Part shown: piece by piece, positions 14,431 through 25,014 of the stretch | Layout of the letters: each line of letters opens with the position of its first letter | Position numbering within the stretch: the first letter of the stretch is position 1 | From: Nemertoderma westbladi | Taxonomy: Eukaryota; Xenacoelomorpha; Nemertodermatida; Nemertodermatidae | Assembly (NCBI GenBank): GCA_032718475.1 | Contig: JAUCBJ010007628.1 | Span: 1 to 64,000 of the forward strand | Direction of reading: 5' to 3' | DNA length: 64,000 bases | Notes under the pieces: model-generated | What the model saw: the letters and a program-made list of their open reading frames with translations, nothing else | Told to the model about the DNA's origin: nothing | Database searches by the model: none | Translations under genes and position numbers: made by a program

Positions 14431-14476
14431 GTTAGTAAGTTAATAATAGTAGTAGTAGTTAATAATAGTATAGTTG
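14431..14476 (+). repeat. TAG-rich tandem repeat, right flank of the RT element
   Basis: TTAATAATAGTAGTAGTAGTTAATAATAG repeat type (longest quoted unit shortened here to its pattern), same as at 11745-11887, so the element sits inside a pre-existing tandem repeat or carries it at both ends. Confidence 0.85.
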
Positions 14477-14640
14477 ATGTATGTATAAATTAACGAGAAA
14501 TAAACACAGGAAGTATTTTTTGGTTTGTTTTGTGACGCATGGCTGGCGATAATAACATGAATGCTAAAAGTGTGACAAGTCAATCAATGATTACATCTAA
14601 GAAAGAGATAGTGAATCAAATAACATTGAACATTTTATAG

Positions 14641-14763
14641 ATGATAATAAACATGCTACTATTCACTCCATCTGCATAAATGTTTGTCTGCTACATTGCC
14701 CCAACATGATGTGTATGGAAGTCATCCATTACAGAAATTGTCCTATTGAATATTGTAACCCTT
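14641..14763 (+). CDS. Host gene exon 2: short cysteine-rich segment
   Basis: A 123-bp phase 1-1 exon after the acceptor TTTTATAG and before a GTAAGT donor at 14764. It encodes about 41 residues with six cysteines (SICINVCLLHCPNMMC ... NCPIEYCNP). No domain is recognised; the spacing suggests a small disulphide-bonded extracellular module. Phase agrees with both the previous exon and the Ig exon at 17483. The acceptor's pyrimidine tract is weak, so confidence is moderate. Confidence 0.5.
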
Positions 14764-14810
14764 GTAAGTTATATTTATTACAATAGTTCATATATTATTT
14801 TGTATTGCAA

Positions 14811-15797
14811 TTTGATTGGCTATACAATACTGGCAGTAAATTAATACTATTATTAGCCAGCTTGATTGGCTATACAATACTGTCAGTAAATTAATACTAT
14901 TAATTGCCAGCTTGATTGGCTATACAAAACTAGCAGTAAATTAATGCTATTATTAGCCAGCTTGATTGGCTATACAATACTGGCAGTAAATTAATACTAT
15001 TATTAGCCGGCTTAATTGGCTATACAATACTGGCAGTAAATTAATACTATTATTTAAATAAATACTATTATTATCCAGCTTGATTGGCTATACAAGACTG
15101 GCAGTAAATTAATACTATTATTAGCCAACTTGATTGGCTATACAATACTGGCAGTAAATTAATACTATTATTAGCCAGCTTGATTGGCTATACAATACTG
15201 GCAGTAAATTAATACTATTATTTGCCAGCTTGATTGGCCATACAATACTGGCAGTAAATTAAGACTATTATTACCCAGCTTGATTGGCTATACAATACTG
15301 GCAGTAAATTAATACTATTATTTGCCAGCTTGATTGGCCATACAATACTGGTAGTAAATTAAGACTATTATTACCCAGCTTGATTGGCTATACTATACTG
15401 GCAGTCAATTAATACTATTATTTGCCAGCTTGATTGGCCATACAATACTGGCAGTAAATTAATACTATTATTAGCCAGCTTGATTGGCTATACAATACTG
15501 GCAGTAAATTAATACTATTATTTGCCAGCTTGATTGGCCATACAATACTGGCAGTAAATTAATACTATATTAGCCAGCTTGATTGGCTATACAATACTGG
15601 CAGTAAATTAATACTATTATTTGCCAGCTTGATTGGCCATACAATACTGGCAGTAAATTAATACTATTATTAGCCGGCTTAATTGGCTATACAATACTGG
15701 CAGTAAATTAATACTATTATTTAAATAAATACTATTATTTGCCAGCTTGATTGGCCATACAATACTGGCAGTAAATTAATACTATTATTTGCCAGCT
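14811..15797 (+). repeat. 50-bp minisatellite, about 19-20 units
   Basis: The unit is built around TTGATTGGCTATACAATACT followed by GGCAGTAAATTAATACTATT and ATTAGCCAGC, total 50 bp. Variants have TATTTGCC instead of TATTAGCC and GGCCATAC instead of GGCTATAC, and there is an occasional extra AAATAAATACTATT segment. GCCAGC and TTGGCT neighbours give each unit a local GCC/GGC symmetry. It lies in the intron downstream of exon 2. Confidence 0.95.
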
Positions 15798-15829
15798 GAT
15801 ACATAGTGATACAATTTCACATGAACAAA

Positions 15830-15849
15830 GGGGGGGGGGGGGGGGGGGG
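15830..15849 (+). repeat. Poly(G) run of about 20 bases
   Basis: An uninterrupted G homopolymer lies shortly after the 50-bp satellite. Similar G or C runs recur across the window, often next to short hairpins at transposon ends. Confidence 0.95.
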
Positions 15850-16559
15850 TGTAATTACAACTACAGGACAGGGAGAGAGGGACGGAAATGATGGAATTTA
15901 CACAAGTCAATTCATTCATTAGTTTCACTAAAATCACTATCAGTGTCACAATTTGAGGCATAAATTTTAGAAAATTAGTTTTTCTGAATCAGCAAAGGTC
16001 TTAAATTTTTTAAAATATAATTAATTTATATTAATTATTATTTAATATATATTAACTAATTTCAAGAGAATAATATGGCACAATTCAAAATTCTAACCGA
16101 TAAAGTTTGATCAAACACGAAAACAAATCAAACAAAAGAAAATTTCGAAAATTGGTTAAGAAATTATTGCCGAGTAGTAGTATTTTAAATGTGAAAAATA
16201 CAATTTCGAGATTAACAAATTTAAAGTCTATGAACAATATATTTCAAATGTTCCCGCTATTTTCATATACTGTTATCTTTTTCTTTTCCTATTGGTTATC
16301 CCACACTTTTTTTGTGAGTTGTTAATGGATTTCATTGGTTCAAATAAACCCCTACCCACTTTTAAAAACCTGTTAAAATTTTAGAGTGCTGGTCCAAAAA
16401 CCTTGTGTAAACTGTAAAGACTGTATCACTGTAAATAATTTTATCTTGGCGTTTAGATTTGATGGCATCCCATTTCGTCATTTCTTAATAAATGGTCATG
16501 GAATTATGACACTTACGCAAACTTTCGAAATCACATAACATTTATACATATTTTTCTAA
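15850..16559. other. AT-rich intronic sequence, nothing recognised
   Basis: Contains AT-rich stretches and a 72-codon open frame (16107-16325) with no recognisable homology or splice context; I do not call it a gene. Confidence 0.5.
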
Positions 16560-16800
16560 TAAGCCTTTACACAGCACATCAAGCTTTGCGCAGCACATGA
16601 AACCTTCACGCAGTACGTGAAACCTTCGAACAGCACGTGAAGGCTTCGCGTAACACTTAACGACTTTGCACAGCACGTTAATTAATCGGGCAGCTCTGAA
16701 AGCCTTTTGATCAGGATCTTCACGCGGAACATGAAATGTTCATGCAACATATGAAGACTTCGCGCAGCACGTGAATTATTTTTGCAGCATGTGGAACTTA
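16560..16800 (+). repeat. Degenerate short tandem repeat around CGCAGCACGTGAA
   Basis: Roughly ten imperfect copies of a 24-30-bp unit containing C(T)TCGCGCAGCACGTGAA. Each copy carries the palindrome CACGTG or a derivative. It lies in the intron before the first Ig exon. Confidence 0.7.
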
Positions 16801-17482
16801 AAAAATATAAGTTTATAGTTGTTCCCCACAATTATTATTACCAGCTATTGTTATATGATGATTGTTCTATTGTTCACATTTAAAAACGAAAAACAAATTA
16901 TTCTCAATTTATCTTCACAAAAATAAACGTTTAAAATATTTATTCAATGGTAGATTCGTATTTATCTCGAAACCAACAAAATTCGAAGTTGTTGCGGTTG
17001 AAATCCCCCCCCCCCCCCCCCCCCCTCTCCCACCATTACTTAATCCTGTCAATAATTACAGTATGCATGCATCGCATGATTATACAATATTTTGATTATT
17101 ATATTGTTGTACATACATTCGGCTACTTATAATCCCGACCTCGAATGATGAATAGAAACCGTAGACCAAGTATTAACACAACAGTACCAGAGCGGGACTG
17201 CAGCACTACCGCAACGGGATCGCAGCAGTACCGCAATGGCACCACAGCAGTACCGCAACGATAATGTTGGGTGTGAACAGACTCCGCTTACTCACCGCTG
17301 GCTTATCGCTTCAGTACCGCTAGACTAACCATTGTGAGCAAACTACCTGTTAACGGGTAGTTTACCGCTCACCCACCATTGGATGTGAATGGGTCTTAAT
17401 TATATATTGAGTTGCATACTACAGTTAACTACTTTACAGTTGGATAATGTACAGTACAGTGTACAATGAACATTTTTTACAG
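16801..17482. other. Intronic sequence with poly(C) run and short repeat
   Basis: Includes a C homopolymer (about 17007-17026) and imperfect GCAGTACCGCAA(C/T)GG repeats at 17185-17260. It ends in a good splice acceptor, CATTTTTTACAG, for the Ig exon. Confidence 0.6.
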
Positions 17483-17664
17483 ATACTATTGACCTCCCTG
17501 AATTGGTGCTAGATGCGGATCCAATTGATGTGGAAGTGAACAGTCATTTAGTTCTAGAATGCGCATTTGAATTTGAACCTGCAACAAGCGACTATCCTAT
17601 CATATTCAAATGGTATCAAAATAATATTGAAATTATTGTTACCCATGAAAATCGCTACAACAAG
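17483..17664 (+). CDS. Host gene exon 3: first half of Ig domain A
   Basis: A 182-bp phase 1-0 exon. It encodes LPELVLDADPIDVEVNSH..LVLECAFEF......FKWYQNN, that is Ig strands A to about D, with the first disulphide cysteine (LVLEC) and the core tryptophan (KWY). It ends at AACAAG followed by GTTTGT. The second half of this domain is the exon at 22057. The exon pair at 22355 and 26699 is a clear duplicate with the same intron position. Probable extracellular or adhesion/immune-type domain; the partner is unknown. Confidence 0.8.
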
Positions 17665-19166
17665 GTTTGTCATTTATATTTATACTTTAAACTATCAGAA
17701 AACCAACGTTGTAATTAATATACACATACATGTTAACATTTTATTTTACATCGTTAGATAGAGTTAGGCTCGCTCAGTTTGTAGAGGTCCAGGCTAGGAA
17801 ATGACCAGGGCCCTCAGCCCTGTTTTTGCCGGGTTTACTTAAAACAAAAAATATAATTTTTGCATTTTCTACCCATTCCCATTTCCAACCGATAGGAATT
17901 AAAAAAAGGGTCAAAAGTCATGTGTTTGTTGTTAGGTCCTGCTTCTCTAGGTCATTAGGTCCCGTAAAGGATTATAAAATGAGTAAATCCGGTACCCTAT
18001 TTAGAGAGCTCCTGTATTTCTCATGAAACAGGGTTCCAGTCCACTTCTTGAACTGTATTCCAGCCGGAAACAAGCCAAGCCATTTCCAGAGATGAATTCC
18101 TAAAGATGGAATGAATTTTGGCCTATACTATAACTATAGACCCATGGCAATGTTTAGGGGCGATGGTGGCTAGCATTAAAGTCGCCCAGGAAAGATAAGA
18201 ATGCATGGTGATCCTCTCCACGAGGAGCTACTTGTAGATTCTGGTATACATCTTTTTCATTTCCCATGGAGGCAAAACTACTGGGTGAATAACATAGTCA
18301 GAACCACCTTAGGAAACTTATTAGCCTATCTTCCAGAGCATGAGAAATTGCAATCAAGTCGCCACCCTCCTCGTGAGGAGACCTTGGGTTAGGGCCAGAA
18401 AGGTCATTAAAACATGACTCACGGAATTATTGATTGATGCTCACCCTCAAGTAGAGGGTAAGACATGAAGGATAACTCAGGAGATAACTTATTGATTGAT
18501 GCCTGTGAGGCCAATTGTCCCAAAGGCAAATTAATTCCACTGGACCTCCACAATACTAAAGTAATCAATAGTGGGGGTTAAGGTGTGATGGGATCCTAGT
18601 TGGTGACGGATCCCGACTGGATTGACTGATGAAGTTAACTACGCATCTCCGCATTGGGGAATACTGATTCCCGAAGGCTCGGTAAAATAAGGGTTATCTA
18701 ATAATCTCATCTTAATGCTAGATGTTAATATATTATAGTTACCGGTAGAAAATGATTACAGCACAATTGGTAATGGTTATGGTTGACGGTGAAAACTTGT
18801 TCATCGTCTACAGTGAATAGACTGGTCAGAATACACTCATGACCGTTAATATATGTAAATTGGGAAATACATTGCCTATAGGCTAACACATTTGACCTCC
18901 AACTGATACACTCCAAATCGACATGTGTGTGCCTCCCATTGGTCAGCTAACCACGGCCTGTTTCTGCCTCCCTTAGGCCCTTTGTTAGGCTCTGTTTACT
19001 GAGGTGGATTATAAGTCCACAGCCCGCCAGCTGGCCCTGTTGCATCATCTCTTTGCCGGTATACCCCATAAGATACCTTAGTAGCCAATGTGATATATCG
19101 GCTCCCCCTCCCCCATTTTATGGTAGGGAATGTACAGCAGAATGGATCCACTAACACCCCCCCCCC

Positions 19167-19195
19167 ATGCTATCTTCCTAGTAAGAAGATAGCAT
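19167..19195. repeat. Hairpin, 11-bp stem
   Basis: ATGCTATCTTC, a seven-base loop, then GAAGATAGCAT. It follows a poly(C) run. Confidence 0.85.
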
Positions 19196-19240
19196 TAACC
19201 GTAAAGTGTGTTCCATTCTGGGGAATCCAATCTAGCAATC

Positions 19241-19276
19241 AATCCTATCCCACATCTTTGGATGTGGGATAGGATT
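19241..19276. repeat. Hairpin, 16-bp perfect stem
   Basis: AATCCTATCCCACATC, loop TTTG, then GATGTGGGATAGGATT. A perfect 16-bp stem with a four-base loop is unlikely by chance. Confidence 0.9.
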
Positions 19277-19559
19277 ATCTTCGGGAGTAGTCTCCCAATC
19301 TGGCCCAACTAGGTTTGATCTCATTACCCTTCCTCTTGGTGCTCCTGCGAGCTATAGTTCGCCAAGGCATGCGGTATCTCTATTTTAGACCATCGCATCT
19401 TCCTCATGCAATTTTAAATTGGCTACCATTGGATCAGATCTGCTGGGCGCCAATTTCTTCACTTCTCACACATCTCATTAACGGAAAAGTTCATGGTTCT
19501 ATTAACCCAGCATCTGTCATATAAAATAATGTAATCTATTTATTCTTCATGTGTACGTA

Positions 19560-19880
19560 TTATAACTTGTTAGTTCAACCCGTAGTACACTCTATCTATG
19601 GTATCAAGTATGCATGTAATGTAATCTTCTAATCTAGAAAAGATTGATCCTATTGATTCAGCTTCCCATAGTACACACTCTATCTATGGGGTGGTTCATA
19701 TGTACCCTTCTAATCCAATGTATGTCCCATTGACCCAGCATTAGTAAATTTGTACTCATCTAATCCTATATATGGTCCCATTGACCCGGCATTAGTACGT
19801 ATGTACTCTACCAATCCTAAGTATGATCCCATTGATCCAGCATTAGTACATACGTACTCTTCAGGTGTACTTAATATATA
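19560..19880 (+). repeat. Degenerate tandem repeat, about 65 bp
   Basis: Four to five imperfect units containing CCCATTGACCCAGCATTAGT and GTACTC(A/T)(A/T)CTAATCC. It lies within the intron between the two halves of Ig domain A. Confidence 0.7.
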
Positions 19881-20513
19881 TGTTTTTTTTATTTATTTAT
19901 TTTGTGGGTAGGGTGTATAACCCTCATTCCCACCCCCATCAGACCAATTTAATGGACAATTCAACAATTTAGGGTGATTCTTCCAGCAGGCAACACTTTC
20001 CCACTGCCCTCCTATATGTCTTCCTGTGCTTCACCATAATCTTCCCACCAATCCTGAACTCTATGGATCTAACTTTCCCACCTTCGCCAGGGTAGCATTC
20101 AATAGTAGAATGCTCCCTGCTGTCATAGAATACTTCTTCCTGTTTCCTTCCTTTGTTTCATTGAATGCCTCCTCCTCTACTTCTTCCTTTTCTGAAGTCT
20201 CAGATTTATTTCGTCGAATGGCTCCTCCTCTACTTCTTCCTGGAGACTCGGCTTTGGTTCGTCGAATGCATCCTCCTCACTTGGTGGCAGAATGCACCCT
20301 TGGTTCTTTCATCATTAGTATATTTCACATCCACACCTGCTGGCCTCCCCCACAGTATGTGCCCCAGCGTCAAAGCTTTCAATACCCTGGGTCACCATTC
20401 TGTACACATAATGGTCTACCATTTGTCGCCTTCTCGCACTTTGTCAGTTCTGTGCTCAACACGTCTTCCTTAACTTCCTCCTTAGTGAAGTATAATAATG
20501 TGAATTTCCCGTT

Positions 20514-22056
20514 TTAGTTTCCCTCATCCTCAATCATTGTTTCCTCTCCCTTTGGAACAATCGTCTTAATTAGTGACCACTCAGACTTGTTGTTCAGGAA
20601 GTATGGTCCATGCTGCCACAACTCCTGCTTCCGTGTGAAAACGTGGTGTTCCACATCCATTGTGAGCAAGTCCGCCGGATTGTCATATGTTTGACAGTAG
20701 TGCCACTTATCCAAGTTACTCGTCTCTCTTATCTCGTTGCAATGGCCCTCTTAATGCCCGTGGAACTTACACCTTTTACACCTATGATGTAATTCCAGGC
20801 ATGAGCCCTTGGTATGGCTCATCTGGTATAAACAATTCTTTCTGGTGGGTATATTGCCCAAAACAGTCGCAGCCATTTATCCTGGTCTGCCCCCCGAACT
20901 CATCCATCTGGATACTCGTCCGCTTGGACCTGTGGCTCTTTGATAAGTGAACATCTCCACATTCTTATCGTGACCCAAATCAATTATGGCCCCCTCTCTT
21001 GGTAGCACTTACCACCCGCAGCGCCGTCCCTGGTTGTTTTCCCAGCTTGATCGCTGCTGCCAGGAAATCACTGATTGGTTCCCCGTTTTTCCAAGCCCAC
21101 CCGCAATACATCCTAGAATCATCTCACCCCGCTGGCCGTCACTACTCTTCCATCTACCCAGTCTGTATCCGCCCATCCTGTCCTCCCAAACAGCAGCACA
21201 TCCCTGAACTCATCCCTGAACTTATTGTCGCCAAATATAGTCTGTATCCTTTTGTGGGCTGTTGGGCAATCCATCCCGATTATCAGGGATACTTTTGGCA
21301 CGTCGATGTTGGGAGTTGAAAAGTCGATTGAGTCTAAATGCCAGCATGACCTACTATAGATATAGATTTATATTGATATAGATATAGATATAGATATCTA
21401 TAGTAGGTCACTATGCCAGTATCATTCGACCTCGATCTGCGTTGGTTGCCTGGCATTAATGTTGATGGACTCAGTAATTTGTATGGGCTCTATGTTTGCT
21501 TCGTAGTTTCAGCCAGGTGCTATGGCCTCTATCCGACATCTTCCTGTTCTCATAGGAATGATTTCGTCCTTGACAGATATGGTGGTGATCACCATCTTAC
21601 TCGACTTCGTCTTTAATTTTAGCCTCTCTGCTATCCAGCTTTCCATCAGCGTGAATGCTGCTCCACTGTCGATTAACATCAGTATTGTGACTGATCTCCC
21701 ATTTTTCCCAATCATCCTTACTGGCACCACTACTAGCAACACTGTCGCTCGCTCCTTAAAGTTTTATCGTTGTACTTGCCATTGTTTGGACTCCACCTTC
21801 ATCCGCATACTTTGGAGCTTGTTCTTGATACCAATCCTTTCTATGCCCTCCCACCACACATCTGTGACATAGTCAAAACTTCCCCATATACGCATTTCTG
21901 TCCTGTTTTAACAATATTTGCCACTGTTTACAGTCAATCATCTTATGCATTCCGTTTCTGTGCAGCTGACACTCGTAATGCAGGAAGCTTGTATCGACGA
22001 GTATGTGCCAATTACCATGTAATAATAATGCAACATTATATATTATTCCTTTACAG
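20514..22056 (-). pseudogene. Decayed BEL/Pao retrotransposon, minus strand (protease and flanking pol pieces)
   Basis: Read on the minus strand, in order: a possible zinc-knuckle remnant (ECQLHRNGMHKMIDC, near 21960); an aspartic protease (VTILMLIDSGAAFT, about 21690-21650); the post-protease segment VPKVSLIIGMDCP (about 21305-21260), typical of BEL/Pao pol; and a spacer after RNase H with NPADLLTMDVE and the LWQHGPYFL motif (about 20680-20590). The RT core between them is missing or unrecognisable, and several frames are needed, so the element is dead. A small palindromic insertion interrupts it at 21345-21412. It occupies the intron of the Ig gene. Confidence 0.75.
21345..21412. mobile_element. 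Miniature palindromic insertion with 7-bp flanking duplication
   Basis: TGACCTACTATAGATAT at 21347 is mirrored by ATATCTATAGTAGGTCA ending at 21410, with GATATA repeats in the loop. ATGCCAG occurs immediately outside on both sides (21338-21344 and 21413-21419). Without the insert and one ATGCCAG copy, the minus-strand BEL frame runs on between its protease and the IIGMD segment, so this is a real insertion. Confidence 0.75.
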
Positions 22057-22192
22057 ATGATTAACAAATGGAGTCATTCTTTGGAGATTACAAATGCGAA
22101 ATTATCTGATGAAGGGGTCTACCACTGTTCCCTAGTTGTATATGATGGACGCAAAACAGAAAGTAATAATGTTCAAATCAATATTTTAGGAA
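22057..22192 (+). CDS. Host gene exon 4: second half of Ig domain A
   Basis: A 136-bp phase 0-1 exon between acceptor TTCCTTTACAG and donor GTAAGT. It encodes HSLEITNAKLSDEGVYHCSL..., the Ig E-F-G strands with the canonical D.G.YHC motif and second disulphide cysteine, ending in VQINILG. It completes the domain started at 17483. The duplicate is at 26699. Confidence 0.82.
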
Positions 22193-22354
22193 GTAAGTAA
22201 GATAGTTATTCGAGCTAAACTAAATCTTTCTACACCGCAGTATGCCAAGAAATCCCTAAATTCCACTTCGTACCATAGGAAATATTATTGTAATGAGGTA
22301 AAAAATAAGTAGTTGTACTACTTCATAATATAAAATTTCCATATATTTTTACAG

Positions 22355-22536
22355 ATATTAGTGACCTCCCTGAATTGATGCTGCAGGCGAACCCAATTGA
22401 TGTGGAAGTGAACAGTCAGTTAGTTCTAGAATGCGCATTTGAATTTGAACCTGCATCAAGTGACTATCCTCTCATATTGAAATGGTATCAAAATAATATG
22501 GAAATTATTGTTAACCAAGACAATCAGTACAACAAG
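22355..22536 (+). CDS. Host gene exon 5: first half of Ig domain B
   Basis: A 182-bp phase 1-0 exon, same length and phase as the exon at 17483 and about 80% identical in protein (LPELMLQANPIDVEVNSQ, LVLECAFEF, LKWYQNN). It sits only 162 bp after exon 4, so the A and B domains arose by tandem duplication of a two-exon unit including the internal intron position. Confidence 0.83.
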
Positions 22537-22569
22537 GTTTGTTATTAATATTTGTACTTTAAAAAATCA

Positions 22570-23632
22570 GTGCACCAATGGCGTATAGAGGTAAAATGCT
22601 TGAAATTCTAAGAGCTTATGGAATACCAGAAGTAATTGTTGCTGGCATTGGATTGTTATATTGTGACACAGAAGCGCAGGTACTCTCACCAGATGGTGAA
22701 ACTGTGTTTTTCTCAATCCTGGCTGGCGTACTGCAAGGTGACACATTAGCACCATTACTATTTGTAATTGTGCTGGATTACGCAATGATGACGGCCACAA
22801 AGGGTGAAGATCTGGGATTCACACTTCAGGAACGCAGAAGTAGTAGATATCTGGCAACTACAGTTACAGACACCGACTTTGCGGATGACATTGCCCTGCT
22901 CTCTAATACGCTAGCAGATGCACAGCTTCTACTAAATAAAGTGGAGAGGGCTGCTAAGGAGGTTGGATTGCATATAAATGCTACATAGACCGAATTCATG
23001 ACCTTTAATGTTGATGGAAACTTGACAACCATTTATAATAATCAACTAAGGAAGGTCGATGACTTCCAGTACCTTGGATCATGGATAGAGAGTAGCAAAA
23101 AGGACATAGAAGTTAGGAAAGCAAAGGCTTGGGTAGCTCTATCAAAAATGGATACCATCTGGAAATCAGATCTCTCCAGGCACCTGAAGACTAAGTTCTT
23201 TCGAGCCACAGTGGAAAGTGTATTTTTATATGGGGGTGAGACCTGGACACTGACTAAATCACTTGAACAACGAATTGATGGTTGCTACACAAGACTACTA
23301 AGGGCAGCCCTAAACATCAGCTGGAGACAACACATGACAAACGCCGAGCTTTATGGTACAATACCACCTGTATCAACCACCCTCCGTGAACGCAGATTAA
23401 GATTCAGTGGGCACTGCTGGCGAAGTAAAGACGAGGTCATACCAGATCTACTTCTCTGGCAACCAACTCATGGAAAGCGTAGTCGTGGATGACCTGCCAT
23501 AACATATATAGATCAACTTGAAAGGGATACTGAACTTGGGAGAAACGAAATTGCAACAACTATGGAGAATCGGGAAGCCTGGAAGGATCTCATTTACAGT
23601 GTCCGAGTTCGCTCGACCTAGTAGTAGTAGGC
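22570..23632 (+). mobile_element. 5'-truncated RTE-like LINE fragment (RT domain), ends in TAG repeats
   Basis: One frame encodes RT motifs GVLQGDTLAPLLF and DTDFADDIALLS, then the typical C-terminal part with YLGSWI, LYGGETWTLT, RLRFSGHCWR and LLWQP. In-frame stops at 22986-22988 (TAG) and 23490 (TGA) show that it is inactive. The frame ends at a TAG that is the first triplet of a short (TAG)n run at 23617-23629. The endonuclease part is absent, as is usual for 5'-truncated copies. It lies in the intron of Ig domain B. Confidence 0.85.
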
Positions 23633-24450
23633 CAGAAGAATACCTACAGTTTCGGCGTATGTATAGTAACGAAATACTAACAAAGAACTTGACGCAGGCG
23701 GAGTGCCTAAAATATCTGCAAGTATACACAGGAGGCCCAGCATACAACATCGTGAGGCAATACCAGGGCATAGAGGGCGGCTTCACGACGGCATGGCGGG
23801 CACTGGACAGGGAATACGGGCACCCGGCCAAGATCATCAGGCAAACCCTGAGAGGCATAACATCGGGTGGCCTACAGGATAATCCCGTTAGCATTAAGAC
23901 GTTCGCTAACAAAGTCGAAAAGGCGCTAATCATGCTAAAGACGCTAGACGCGCCATACGAGCTCAACGCATCCAACAACATCACCACGATAGCGCAGGCA
24001 CTACCGATCTGGCTGCGCAACAAGTGGAGGAAAATCGCTTTCTCCACTCGAGATAGGAAGGGTGTGGACCAGGTTTAGAAGAAATGTCGAGCTTCTTGAA
24101 CTACGAAGCCGAACTAATAACAGACCCAGTCTATAGTGAGGATAGTTTGGGGAAGGCGCCAAAGATCGAATACAACTGGCCTAAACCCGAACATAATCCG
24201 ACAGACCCATTCTCAAGAGTAAGACAGTCACTACCACATGTGGCCACACAGGGGACTACTAGTCCACAGTTAGCTGGTAGTAGGGCCACACCGTGGCAGG
24301 GACAGACAGAAAATAACACCACAAATAAACACAATCCCAACATACCCAGTAGGCCGAATACGAAGTCAGCCGAAACGTTTTCGTTTCGGCATGAATGCTT
24401 AAAAGGGACCAGCCAGGGCGCATCTCTGCCTTGCATCCTTAAGTGGTAGC
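23633..24450 (+). pseudogene. BEL/Pao gag fragment (DUF1759-like), abutting the RTE tail
   Basis: The frame from 23633 to 24078 encodes EEYLQFRRMYSNEI, KYLQVYTGGPAYNIV and ALDREYGHPAKII, the pattern of the BEL gag DUF1759 region. Translation then continues in another frame from 24084 (SSFLNYEAEL...DPVYS), implying a frameshift near 24075. No zinc knuckle or protease follows. The junction with the RTE (TAG)n tail is direct, so the RTE copy probably inserted into this element or the two were joined by deletion. Confidence 0.7.
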
Positions 24451-24830
24451 TAAATGAGTACTGGAGTTTCCTCTGGTGAGTAAAGTTCTGGGGGGACCGC
24501 ACTGGAAATAAGTCGTTAGACTTTGTGCGTAATACCTGGCCTAGTGGCCGAAGAAAATGTACTTTTTTTTTACTTTATGAATGTAATTAAATACAAATTA
24601 TTCTAGAAAAAAAGATTGCTTAGCCCTAGTAATGAAACTCTCGGTCCCTGATTATGGGAAATAAGTAATCTTAATTTAGAGACATTTTAAATGCAACTAA
24701 ATTTAAAATGTTTGAAATGACCATAATAAATTCAATATATAATTTCACCTCGATGTATGCATGGTTGTTTCTAAATTTTCTTTCATTTGGCTGTCCTTGT
24801 TCCAATTCGCAACATTTTCGATCCAGTTCA
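24451..24830. other. AT-rich intronic stretch, nothing recognised
   Basis: No coding motifs; contains T-runs and ATTTAAAATG-type repeats. Confidence 0.5.
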
Positions 24831-24960
24831 GTTGATTTCGGTCCAGATTCGTGTAGAGCGCCATTTCTTTGCTGCTACAGTATATAGCAGGCACTACTGT
24901 TGGGCTCTTACTGCAGAAATCACCACTTCTCTTGACGGTCTTTTACCACGAGATGCTGTG
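24831..24960 (+). pseudogene. Relic of an RTE-like RT C-terminus
   Basis: The translation includes HFFAATVYSRHYCWALTAEI and then TSLDGLLPRD. This lines up with FRAAVVPVLLYGSPCWALTA and KSLDGTF in the better-preserved copies at 58290-59171 and 63228-63887. It is short and degraded. Confidence 0.55.
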
Positions 24961-25014
24961 GTGGTTCCAATGCTTAAAATACAATATGCAATTATCATTA
25001 ACAAATGAGGCATT

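Larger units (their letters stand above)
17665..19559. other. Intron, unrecognised; two strong hairpins
   Basis: No open frame with recognisable motifs. The sequence includes short paralogous blocks (for example ATTGATTGATGC near 18428 and 18490) and two long perfect hairpins listed separately. It could be the LTR or internal remains of the minus-strand BEL element further right, but I cannot show that. Confidence 0.4.

Noticed and set aside
14811-15797. CRISPR-like array
   Set aside because: The repeats are directly contiguous 50-bp units without unique spacers, in a eukaryotic intron; a minisatellite explains it.
20026-20517. 163-codon plus-strand frame
   Set aside because: Ser/Pro-rich shadow opposite the decayed minus-strand BEL element; no plus-strand support.
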